Positions 33,285 to 43,669 of a DNA stretch of 64,000 bases are shown piece by piece. Numbering within the stretch: position 1 is the stretch's first letter; every line of letters starts with the position of its first letter. Below the pieces are notes generated by a model, which made no database searches, was not told the DNA's origin, and was given only the letters and a program-made list of their open reading frames with translations. The position numbers and the translations under genes were made by a program. The DNA comes from Cryptomeria japonica (lineage: Eukaryota > Streptophyta > Pinopsida > Cupressales > Cupressaceae), in NCBI RefSeq assembly GCF_030272615.1, contig NC_081408.1, positions 60,474,114-60,538,113 of the forward strand, given 5' to 3'.

Positions 33285-34409
33285 TGTTGGCTTGATGACG
33301 ATGTTTTGGTATAAAGAGTTGATTAGTGACTTGTTTTATGTTGTCATTTATGGCAAATATTTTTTTTATAATCACATAAGTCTTGTAAGCCAACCGGTAA
33401 AGCTTAACTGATAGAGAAGACAGTTTAACAGTGAATTGGAAAATAGGTCCTCAACCAATAAACAGGGACTGAGTTGCATTCAAGCAACCAGTACAGGCAG
33501 TTGATGAAGAGTTAAATGGTGTGGTTTTACAGGAGTGATGGAGATAGGTACTTGGTGTTATATTCTTGACCGCATTAGTAGATTCAACAAGATGATTATA
33601 ATTTGATGTACAGAGTAGGCTATCTGGAAGAACACTTAACCGGTAGTGATAAAGTCACTAAGATTGGTAAACTGGTACAATTTTGTTTTATTTTTAGTTT
33701 GTTAAGTTCGGTGTGTAATGTAAATTTGTCTAGATTCATTGAACCTACGAAATTGTTCCAATGTTATGAGTCAACTAAGTTGATGTCTTTTAAAAGTGTG
33801 ATGAGTTATGAATGCATGTATGAGATCGAAGGTGAATATTGAGATTCTGATTGTGTGGTGATTAGTGAAGCTTTGTATTGATGTGTTGTTGAAGTTTTGG
33901 AGAAACTTAAGTGGATCTTATTAGACACATAAGTGTTATATGAAGATCATTGAACTGTTGTTATCCTAACAGTTACATCAGTAAAATCCTTTAACCAAGT
34001 AGGTCCTGATAGGCCTTAATCTGTAAAACCCCTAACAAGGTAACTCAACATCTAAGTTTAAATCCTCTTGCGAAGTTGCTCCTAACTAGGAATAGCTTCT
34101 AACATGGCTCATCATAGCAAATCCCCTCACCAAGTGACTCCTAACAAGGTCTGTTCCTAATTGGTTAGAGATTTCTATTCTATAGATAGTGAATCTTGTG
34201 GGTACTAACTTTCACCATGGGTTTTTCCCTTTTGGGTTTCCATGTATAAATCATTATTATTATTGGCATGTTTTATGTAGTGTTTGCTTATGTGATTATT
34301 TTCCTTGCATGCCTATTGATTTTAAAGTTGTTAAGAGGTGTAATCAGATTCTTAAGGCTTTTGATTGCATTGATTCACCTCACCCTCTTAGTGCCTTATA
34401 AGTTTATTA
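33285..34409 (+). repeat. 3' LTR of copy 2
   Basis: Pairs with 20186-21373. It is shorter by several small deletions, including the 24-bp duplication and a block near 34165. The terminal CA has changed to TA. Confidence 0.9.
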
Positions 34410-34414
34410 GGTAA

Positions 34415-37125
34415 CTTTTGGTTCTGATTACCCATGACCTGAGTTCTTTGCTCAAGGGTCTTTTATCATGTGAAAACTTGTCCCATGCTCTAGTGTTTCT
34501 TTTCTAGCCAATAACTTTAGCATTTGATTTATTCTAAAGTATTTGGCTTCTTTAATTTTATGTCCTAGGGACATGAATTGTATGCACATGCTTCACTGTT
34601 ATTCTTAAGTGGGACATGGTTTTAAAAATTCTTTGCATGCATTGAAGCAATTTGAACACCTTGTTGAGGCTTTGAGTCCTATCTAACGAGGCAATTTTGG
34701 TTGTGTTTTTCAAGGTAACTTGGGACTTTATGAAATAAGTATATATATTTTTTCTGAGTTTTAAGTAATGTTATCACCTATGAGGATTCCAGCTGTGCAA
34801 CTCAGGTACCCAATGGAATGTTTCAAAGCCTTTGTTGAGTCTTGAGTTCATGTTGTGGAGTGTAAGGGTTAGTGTACTCGGAAGCTTGGTAAAGTTATTC
34901 CTATGTTGTGGTGAGTCTTTGAGGAAGGTGGTGAAGTGATGATGTGAAGATTGATTTGACACTCATTGAGAGGCTCTCCCTCTCCTGGGTGAGTTTCCAA
35001 GTAAGCGGAGACAATGTGCTTTGTCAGTAGATGAAAGGGATCCAGTGTGTCAAATAGAGACACAACAAGATGGATTGGATGATTTCAGTGAGTGCTTGAA
35101 GGGAGATTGGTGATGTTGAAGGTGACAATAGGTGTGCAATAGGTAAAGATCAAGAAAAATCATCGAAGAGTTCAAATGATAAATCAAGGAGAATTAAGAC
35201 CTAGCTAACTATTGATGTCATTAAGATCGATGGGAAGGATTTGAGAAGAATAACACGTAGGAGAGACAAAAAAGTAATAAACTAGCAGCATGAGTTTTGT
35301 GACAAAAAAACAAGAAGATCCCAACAAATCACCCGCAGAAGATCATCATTAGAAGGGATAATCAGAAGACGTTATGTATGTTAAGCTCGAGGAAGGAACC
35401 AATGACATAAAAAGTTGCATGGGTATGGGTGATGGATTATTTGAGAAGAAAGAAATAAACTGGTGGTTAGGTAACCATATAGGATAAGTTTTAATCCTTT
35501 GAAAGGGCACAAAGAAGAAAGAGATGTTTTATGCATATGGTACTATGGGCTTGGATATATTTAGAACTTCTAATTTTAGAAGTGTTAATATTTTTCTTAA
35601 ATCAGTGACTAATGCATCGGTCAAGAAGTGTTATAAAAACTTCCCTTTGTGCTTATTTGAGAATACTTTTAGTGATGGAGCACCTAAATGTAAAAATGGA
35701 TTGTGTGTTTGCAAGGTGGAAATTCCATGACATTGGTGGAGAATACTTCAGTGAACTACATTGTAGCTAAAGGGATATCAAAAATCTAGAAGGTAGCTAA
35801 ATGAATATTGAAAGGCAGTTGCAGTTGCAAAAGGCCTTTCAAAAGCTACCTATCTTCATCCCTTCATCATTTGATGACTAAGAGGCAAAGGGAGTGGGGA
35901 GCAAAACAATGAGGATAGGGGAGAGCCGACTCTAATAGAGAGCCTACCAAATTCAAATTGATGGCTAAATCTAGACCCCCTGTTCTAATTACAAAATTTC
36001 TTTGTGAGGTCCTCTTCTAATGTTACTAATTTTTCTTCTAATTATGTGATCTCCTTTGCTAGTTTGTATAGTGTGGATCTTGCATCCTCAAAGTCATCAG
36101 CAATGCGATGGTGACACAACTCAAGTAGTTAGACTTCAATGATGTTTTATTTTCCACCAACATGGTTTCTTATGCACATAGCCTAACATTTTGTGCTTTT
36201 CTAGATTTGTAGTGGGAGTACTTCTTTTATGCATATAATCCAAATACATGTCAAATGAAAAGATGGCCAATTGTAAATAGCCCGAAGCTTGTTACATTCC
36301 TTGTTATTATAAAAGGAATTTGAAGGTTTTGAAAAGGGGATTCTATTCGGTGTATAATTTTTTAGGGGTCCTACTGAAAAGGGTATTAGTAGTGTCTAAG
36401 TCATGGAGTAAGTCTAAAACAATGAAGGATGCAGTTATTCTAATGGGCAATATCAATTAGTTCATGATTTATCATAGAAATTTTGCAAAAATTATCTCCA
36501 TATTGTATTTCCTATCTTACATGAATAACAATATCAAGGGTATTGTTATTTGTCTTTACAAAAAATTTGTGAACGTGTAATTTTGTTTGTGGGTTTTCTT
36601 CAAGGAAGAAATTCAATTCCTTCACTTGTGTTGCAATAATTTTAGGAATATAGTATGGATTCATAAGAATAATCTTTGTAATGACAATAGGGGTTGTATT
36701 GATGTTAGGCATTAATGCTACAAGAGCTCAGTAATTAAGGTGAATTGTCAATTGATATTTGCATCCGGGTAGGGTTTTGACTCTTCACCTTGGATTAGGC
36801 ACTGGTCCATGAAATTTTGAAGACCCGAGTTAGGAAAATTTGAAATATTCAAAATTGCTTTCCCTCTATATTCTTTATTTTCTTGCAGTTATTTTGGGTT
36901 TGGCATCTCCAGGACAAGCAAGGGATAAAGGAACATAGTATAAGAGTGCCATCTTTTGTTATTTTGTATGATAAAGGTGGAGATGCTTATTTAATTATTC
37001 TCAGTGATTAGCTAGAAGAAATGGGATTAATATTGGGTAATGATGAATTATGAACACCCATTGTTTATAAATCTAAGAATTATCCACCACTAATGGCCTT
37101 TAGTTGTTCTCTATGGATGAATTAG
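34415..37125. other. Unassigned noncoding stretch
   Basis: No long ORF on either strand. On the minus strand at about 36003-36118 a short charged heptad-like piece (D-D-F-E-D-A-R, L-E-E-K-L-V-T-L-E-E-D-L) hints at an old Gag coiled coil. No LTR pair, TIR or conserved domain could be recognised. Confidence 0.4.
35524..35730 (+). CDS. Small Cys-rich ORF of doubtful reality
   Basis: A 68-codon ATG frame. The last 35 residues carry five cysteines ending C-K-N-G-L-C-V-C, a spacing reminiscent of small secreted Cys-rich plant peptides. The N-terminus is not a convincing signal peptide, and the frame sits alone in decayed DNA. It may be chance or an exon remnant. Confidence 0.2.
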   Translation: MFYAYGTMGLDIFRTSNFRSVNIFLKSVTNASVKKCYKNFPLCLFENTFSDGAPKCKNGLCVCKVEIP

Positions 37126-37129
37126 TGAT

Positions 37130-38204
37130 GTTGTATGTGTATGCATATAAAATTGGCTATAAGCAATTAAATAAATATCTTATTTTTATTTAATAATTAT
37201 TCTTCTATTAAATAGTTAATTTGAAAAGATTAATTAATTTAATTCGTTTCATATTCTTCTATTAATTAATTTAATTGAAACATTTTATTAATTAATTCAT
37301 TTGGCTTTTCTTCTAATCAATTAATTAAATATGTAATGTTTAATTATTCTTTTATCCGCTATCTTATAGTCTTATCAATTAAATAATTCCTTAATTATTT
37401 AATGTCCCTTTTTCAACTTACCCTCATCTCCATATCACTTCTTCTTTGCCAACTCATCCATCATGTGACTAATCATATCTTCAATATTCATTCTATTCTT
37501 CAAATAATGTGTACGTACACACATTACTCAACCTTTCTACATCTTTGGAGGAAGTTGAGTCCACTTGTCCTCTTATCCCTAAATGTTCTCCAACTATCCA
37601 ATATTCTCCCAATCTTCATTCTTAGTCAAGGTGAGATGAATAACACTTGGCTTCTCCTTCCACCTTTTCCTCCATCCTATAGGTGTAGGAAGAACATCTT
37701 CCATCTTTCTCTCTCACATCTCAACCATAGCTATCCAAATTGTAAGATTTAATCATGACCTTTGATCTTTGCTACCTAAGCTTAAGCACTAAAAATCTAT
37801 AAATAGAGGTCTCCTAAGCCATTTTTGAAACTAATAGCTAATCTTACAGTCATTATAAGAGTCTTCATCTTTGTATCACTCAGTTTATATGCTTAGAATT
37901 TTTAGTTGTTTTTGAGCAATTTAGCATAAATTATTATCATAGTTTAGCTTTGCATATCATATCAATTATCAGTCCATTCCACACTTGCCATCTTGGAAGC
38001 TACTAGTGCTTGTCTGTGAGAAAAATCATCTGCAACCAAGAACAATGGGGTTAGGACACAATGAGACATAATCGATGAAGCTATAACATTTTCATTTGCT
38101 TTTTCATTTCATATTGTTTCATTGGTTGAAGCTTGAGTTATATTTGCATGACAGACTAATGAGTTTGCAAGTTTAATCTCTGAGGTGAAACTTAAGTGGA
38201 TACA
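37130..38204 (+). repeat. Gypsy-type LTR, isolated 5' end
   Basis: An AT-rich upstream part with TTAATTAA motifs, a TATA box, and an end TACA at 38204 followed by a primer site. No matching second LTR or internal region is seen, because a CACTA end begins at 38340. The start near 37130 is uncertain. Confidence 0.5.
37798..37805 (+). promoter_or_regulatory. TATA box of the isolated LTR
   Basis: TATAAATA in CTATAAATAGAGG, about 400 bp before the LTR end. Confidence 0.5.
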
Positions 38205-38207
38205 TTA

Positions 38208-38228
38208 TTTGGCGTCCAATGTGGGGCT
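38208..38228 (+). other. Primer-binding site, TTGGCG..GTGGGGC type
   Basis: TTGGCGTCCAATGTGGGGC at 38209 onward resembles the TTGGCGCC-x-CCGTGGGGC site common downstream of plant Gypsy LTRs, with a few changes. Confidence 0.55.
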
Positions 38229-38339
38229 CAGCCCTCACATATATCCTTCTAATATCCTGTCTTATCTTATAGAAATCAATTTAATGCATTTGTAATCCAG
38301 TTTAATGCTTATGTGCAATTTGGCAGCACATTTACTTAA

Positions 38340-38890
38340 CACTAGTACAAAAAAAACAATATATGACTAAAAAAACTACCAAAAATTATAGATAAATGAC
38401 TAAATTTGATCACTTGACCACTAGTAGTTTATTGCCAGTCATAAATCAATTTGACCACGTGACCACTAGTTGCTTTGATTGATCAATTTGGTCATTGATT
38501 TGGTCATTGATTTGGTCATCGATTTGGTCATTAACTTAATCATATATTTAGTCACTAATTTAGCCATATATTTAGTCACTAATTTAGTCATATATTTATT
38601 CATTAATTTAGTCATTGATTGTTGTTATCTGGTCATTTATTTACTCATGATAGTCACTAATTTAGTCATATTAATTTAGTCATTGATTGTTGTTCTCTGG
38701 TCATTTATTTAGTCATATTAGTGATTTATTTAGTCATATATTTAGTCATTAATTTAGTTATATAATGAGTCATTGATTTAATCATTGATTGTTGTTAAAT
38801 GGTTATTTATTTAGTCATCATAGTCATTAGTTTAGTCATATATTTAGCCCTTATTTTAGTCATATATTTACATCCATTGGTAGTATATTT
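38340..38890. mobile_element. CACTA transposon end with subterminal repeats
   Basis: CACTAGTACAAAAAAAAC at 38340 has the CACTA terminus and A-run of En/Spm-type inverted repeats. It is followed by some 20 degenerate copies of TTTAGTCA / ATATATTTAGTCACTAATT / TTGGTCATTGA, as in CACTA subterminal repeats bound by transposase. A possible TSD base triplet TAA precedes it. The opposite terminus was not found. Confidence 0.65.
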
Positions 38891-39249
38891 AATCATTTTT
38901 ATTTATTGGTAGTATATCTAATCATTTTATAATGCAAAAATAATAGAACATTAAACTCAAACTAGATCATAAAAGAAAATAAAAATATTACATATACGAA
39001 CAAGCTACATGTTAGAATTAAAAGATTGATTGAACATCATGACAAACAAGGTAATCTGCAATAAAAAATATATAATACAAATATGTATATATAAATAAAG
39101 TTATAAGATGTCAAATCTGTCTAAGGGTATATATGTAATATAATAAAAAATGTCAAAGTTGTCTAAGAGTCTCCAACTCTTTCAAAATATTCAAAGTACA
39201 ACATAAAACAATAAGAAACATGATAAACATATTCAACTATATCATTTTC
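38891..39249. other. Noncoding interior next to the CACTA end
   Basis: AT-rich (A-runs, ATATATGTATAT-like strings). Probably untranslated CACTA sequence; no gene is seen. Confidence 0.4.
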
Positions 39250-39505
39250 TGCAAATATTTTAATGGCCACCTTGCGAAGGTTCTCTCTTTCTCTTTCAAA
39301 CGAACGACTCCATCTATTTTGTCTTCATAAGGAAGAGGTATGTTACTTGTGACTGTTAAAATGTTCACATTTGCGTCGCCTATTCCTTTTTAGTTTACTC
39401 CATGTAGAATAGATAGGGAGTGAATCCTCCCAATGCCAACAACAACACTATCAAATGGATCCAATAGCCTAACTTTATCACCTTCATTGAATTTATCAGT
39501 GCATT
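39250..39505 (-). pseudogene. CACTA transposase-associated C-terminal fragment
   Basis: Minus-strand translation reads K-V-R-L-L-D-P-F-D-S-V-V-V-G-I-G-R-I, then L-H-G-V. After a frameshift come V-N-I-L-T-V, L-P-Y and A-R-W-P-L. This is the pattern (V-x-L-x-x-x...V-V-A-x-G ... H-x-x-L ... V-x-V ... G-x-x-x-x-W-P) of the C-terminal region of plant En/Spm-type transposase-associated proteins. It lies inside the CACTA end at 38340, which supports the assignment. One frameshift and one stop are present. Confidence 0.55.
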
Positions 39506-39509
39506 TTTA

Positions 39510-40250
39510 CAAAAAGAAAAAATAACACGTTATATTAATACATATGTAATGATTACCCTCATTGGCATAATAAAAAAACCATTAATTTATTAGTACGTGT
39601 GTTAAAATAATTACAAAAAGAAATTTTCAAAATAATTGCAATGATTCTATAGCTGAAAAAAAAGACATCTAGTAGACCAAAGTTATGAACTCACTGTAAT
39701 AGTCATACAATTATAAGAAATATTCCATTGTCAGTAAAAGTTGTTTTCTGCACACATTTTATTATATTATTCTGCATAATAGTCTGATTATAGATGTTAT
39801 TTCATGTCGTAGACTTAGTGCCAGGTTCTCAAACCTATTGGGTTGGATGGAGGCATGAATCCACTTCATTTTGGCTTTCGAATCACTCGATTCCATTAAG
39901 TATTGGCTGAGATATTCACATTTTAGTGGAAGGCTATCAAAGCCCTCATTAGGGTAACCCGAGAGGCATTAAAATGTCACCAGAAAAGCCTTTCGGTGAA
40001 AGAGAGATGTCGAGGAAATAAAAAAGGCACCAACGATGCTAAAGTTTCATCAAAAACCCAACATCGATGAAAATAACAACGGTCTTGCCAAAGCAAACTT
40101 TTTCGATGAAAGGATGACGTCAGAAGAATGAAATGAACTCTTGATGAAGGCAAAGTTTCATCGAAATATGTATTGCGATGGAATCATGCCAAATTTCAAT
40201 GAAAGGAACTTGTCAATAAAACAAGGGTTTTGATGAATGGGATAAAAAAC
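39510..40250. other. Unassigned; cluster of TTTCGATGAAA-like motifs
   Basis: 39510-39790 is AT-rich noncoding. From 39990 to 40235 the motif TTTC[GA][GA]TGAAAG appears at 39991, 40102 and 40194, with inverted or partial forms (TTTCATCGAAA at 40156, ATCGATGAAAA at 40063) between. No ORF. It replaces the expected first part of the chromovirus 5' LTR. Confidence 0.45.
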
Positions 40251-40465
40251 TTATTAGCCTATGTGAGGGTTTTTGGTGCTTGAGAGTAGATGTGACTTTG
40301 GGAGGAGAATCACAGATTGTTGGTGGGCGAATTGGGCAAGGTCAGGGGATTCCACAAGAAAGGTAAGTCCTAGAGACCCTAGGGTGTGGTAGAAGCACCT
40401 GGTGATCCAAGGAGAGGATCAAGGAGCATAGACTAGGCTAGTCTATCCCATACCAATTCCCATAA
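40251..40465 (+). repeat. 5' LTR remnant of the chromovirus
   Basis: The last 215 bp of the LTR, from TTATTAGCCTATGTGAGGG, match 46527-46737 closely. The upstream 1.35 kb of the LTR is missing. Confidence 0.85.
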
Positions 40466-40467
40466 GA

Positions 40468-40480
40468 TTGGTATCAGAGC
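40468..40480 (+). other. Chromovirus primer-binding site
   Basis: TTGGTATCAGAGC, a perfect initiator-Met site, 2 bp after the LTR. Confidence 0.9.
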
Positions 40481-40505
40481 TAGTTAAAGATTTGGTGGAC
40501 TGTGC

Positions 40506-42467
40506 ATGTCTCTATATTCTGGTGAATCAGTAGGGGAGAACATAATGGTCACTAACATAGAGCTAGCTAGGGAGGTAGAGGAGCAGAAGGAGAAGAATAG
40601 ACTCCTTGAAGAAGCTATGAGTGAGATAAGGGACAAGCTGCAAGAAGTGGTGGACCAAAGGACACATGGACCTTGGGGTGAGGACACCAAGGATAAAGGA
40701 AAGAAAACCATTGACATAGACGACATTATACCTGAACTAGACCCCTTGATCAATGAAGAACCTTTTGTAAAGGCTATTAAGGCTTTGAATACCAAAGCTT
40801 TTGAAGGATTGCCACATTTCAATGGAAGGATGGACATTGACACCGTCATGGAATGGATTGAGGGTATGGAGAACCACTTTGAGTGTGAAGGTGTGATAGA
40901 AGCTCAAAAGGTTAAGGCTACCAAATCAAGGCTAAGGGGAGCAGCCTTGACATGGTGGAAGTAGCTGCAAGAAGAAAGAATTAGCATGGGGAAGCTACCT
41001 ATTGCAAATTGGAAGGCCATGGTGAGTAAGATCAAGGAGAACTACTTACCAGAGGATTATGAAGTCCAACTTCGTAAGAAGAGACAGGGATTGAAGCAAA
41101 AAGATCTTGATGTGGCCTCCTATATAGAGGAGTTTCAAAATCTTTGTCTTAGATCCAAAGTCCAAGAAGAGGAATCTATCAAGGTGGCTAGGTATCTAAG
41201 AAGCCTAAAGTGGAACATTCAAGAGGAAATAAGCCTATGGACTCCTACCATAGTCCAAAAATGTCATCAGCTTGCTACTAAGGTGGAAGAGAGGAACAAA
41301 AGGAAGGGAGACTCTAATAACAGGGGTAGAGGCAGAGGTAGAGATCAAATGAATCACCGAGGTGGTTACCAAAGCAAGGCAAATGAGCAAAGGAACCAAG
41401 GAGAATCCAAGTTGACTGAACATAGCAGTGAAACCAATCTCAGAGGAGGCCATTCTAGAGGAAGAGGTGCACAAGGGGGTCCAAGTAGGGGTAGAGGTAC
41501 CAGCAGGGGTAACTCCTACTTTACAACCATGAAATGCTACAACTATGGTCAATTGGGACACCCGGCCTATAGATGTCCTGACAAGCCTACCTCATCAAAT
41601 AGTAGAAAGAGGGTTGCTTATGCTCATGAAGACACATCAAGTAGCAAGACACCTGAGGTGGACCATATTGAGTCAAAGATTGGAGAAAATCTGATGTTCA
41701 ATAGAGTCTTGATAAGACAACCGGTTAAGGATGAACCTAAACATAGGAGAGCATTGTTCAGGGTGAGATGCAAGATCCTTGGTAAAGTTTGGAAGGTGAT
41801 AGTTGATTCAGGGTCAACTGATAACATAATATCAGATGAGGTAGCCAAGAAGTTGAAACTCACAAGGATACCCCACACTACCCCTTACAAGGTGACATGG
41901 TTGAACCAAGAGCAGAGTGTGGTTGTCAATGAATAGACTTGGGTAGAGTTCTCTATTGGAGGATACGAGGATAAGATCCTTTGTGATGTGTTACCCATGG
42001 ATGCTTGTCACCTACTGCTAGGTAGACCTTGGCAATTTGATAGGAAGGTGATCTATGATGGAGAGGAGAACTCCATTTCCTTCAAGAAGTCCTTCAAGAA
42101 GGATAGCAAAACCTTTAAGATTTAGTCTTTGATAGAGAATGATGAGGGAACCTCAAGAACACCTAGTGTCTTATTGACTACTAGTAAAGAGTTATTACAC
42201 TTGCTACATGAGGAGGAGATAGTGAGGTGTGCCATCTTTGTGAAGCCAAAGGAGGAGGAAGACAAGTTGCAGGCAGACTTACCCAAGGAGGTGAAGCAAA
42301 TGTTGCAAGAGTATAAGGACATAGTGAGTGATGGAGCACCTGCAACACTTCCACCAAGAAGGTCTATAAGCCATCAAATAGACTTTGTTCTTGGTGCATA
42401 CCTACCTAATAAAGTTGCATATAAGCTCACACCTGACCAAAACAAGGAGGTGGCAAGACAAGTGTAG
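40506..42467 (+). pseudogene. Chromovirus Gag and aspartic protease
   Basis: One frame with TAG stops at 40962, 41934, 42123 and 42465. Gag has an N-terminal coiled coil, then the retrotransposon-gag block (L-P-x-F-N-G, A-L-T-W-W). It ends in a Gly/Arg-rich region and a knuckle C-Y-N-Y-G-Q-L-G-H-P-A-Y-R-C in which the second Cys is Tyr. Protease follows with I-V-D-S-G-S-T-D-N (near 41805) and later L-L-L-G-R-P-W. The segment 42129-42467 is the linker to RT. Restoring CAG for each TAG would be consistent with the family, but this is inference. Confidence 0.85.
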
Positions 42468-42470
42468 GAG

Positions 42471-43663
42471 TTGTTGGAACAAGGATTGATCAAGAAGAGC
42501 ATTAGCCCATGTGCAGTCCCGGTAGTGCTAGCATCAAAGAAGGGAGGCAAGTGGAGACTTTGCACCGATTCAAGGGAAATCAATAGGATCACCATAAGGT
42601 ACAGATTTCCTATTCCTAGAATAGAGGATCTGATGGACTATTTAGGAGGTGCCATGTATTTTACAAAGTTGGACCTTAAAAGTGGTTATCATCAGATTAG
42701 AATTAAGGAGGGGGATGAGTGGAAGAACGCTTTTAAGACCACAGAAGGGTTGTATGAATGGCTTGTGATGCCATTTGGACTTACTAATGCCCCAATCACC
42801 TTCATGAGGTTGATGAATGAGGTATTAAAAGACTTCACAGGCAGGTTTGTGGTGGTGTACTTAGATGACATACTCATCTATAGCAGAACCAAAGAGGAGC
42901 ACCTTGAACACTTGAGGTTAGTCCTAGAGAGGTTGCATGAAGAGAAGTTGGCAATCAACTTAGAGAAGTGTGACTTTTTGAAGCAAGAGTTGGTCTACTT
43001 GGGATTTGTGGTGTCTAAGGGAACCTTGAAGATGGATCCAAGCAAAGTGGAGGCAATCTTGAATTGGCCTGCCCCTAGAACAAGGACTAAAGTTAGGAGT
43101 TTCCATGGTTTAGCCCAATTATATAGAAAATTTGTGAGGAATTTCAATGGCATATGTGCACCAATACTTGACACCATAAAATGAGGCCTAAAAACCAAAT
43201 TCAAGTGGACTGAACAGGCTAATAAAGCATTCCAATTGTTGAAGCAAGAAGTAGCCACAAAACCCATCCTACTTTTGACAAGCTATTTACATTGGAATGT
43301 GATGCAAGTGGCATTGTAGTAGGGGGTGTTTTGAGTCAAGAAGGAAGGTCTATGGCATTCTTTAGTGAGAAGCTTAATGAGGCCAAGAAGAAGTACTCAG
43401 CCTATGACCTAGAGTTGTATGCACTAGTTCAGTCTCTCAAAAAGTGGAGGCATTACCTACTCCCAAAGGAATTTGTGGTGTTCACAAATAACCAGGCTTT
43501 GAGTTACATTAACACTCAAGAGAAGCTTAGCAATAGACATTTAAAATGGATGGAATACCTCCAAACCTTCACCTTCACTATCAAGCATAAAAAGGGGCAA
43601 CTCAACAAGGTGGCAGATGCTTTAAGAAGGAAGTTGTTGACTATTCAGGAGTTACAATTGTAG
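42471..43663 (+). pseudogene. Chromovirus reverse transcriptase and RNase H
   Basis: RT (42471-43184) shows [37 protein letters not shown] and the catalytic [14 protein letters not shown] at 43182 and a frameshift near 43270 follow. RNase H (43292-43663) shows E-C-D-A-S, then V-V-F-T-N-N-Q-A-L where the family has T-D-N; the catalytic Asp is Asn (GAT to AAT). It ends K-V-A-D-A-L-R-R-K. The enzyme copies the RNA genome; this copy is inactive. Confidence 0.88.
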
Positions 43664-43669
43664 AGCATA

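Larger units (their letters stand above)
20186..34409 (+). mobile_element. Pol-less LTR retrotransposon, copy 2 (complete, nested insertion inside)
   Basis: A complete structure: LTR 20186-21373, primer site, ORF1, ORF2, polypurine tract and LTR 33285-34409. It is flanked by the perfect 5-bp target duplication GGTAA (20181-20185 and 34410-34414). Removing the Gypsy insertion at 24395-30874 leaves an element of about 7.7 kb. No pol domain is present on either side of the insertion. Both ORFs are broken by stops, mostly TAG. The LTRs are clearly diverged, so the insertion is old. Confidence 0.88.

Noticed and set aside
38479-38679. 66-codon plus-strand frame of repeated Ile/Val/Leu/Asn residues
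   Set aside because: It is the translation of CACTA subterminal repeats, not a membrane protein.
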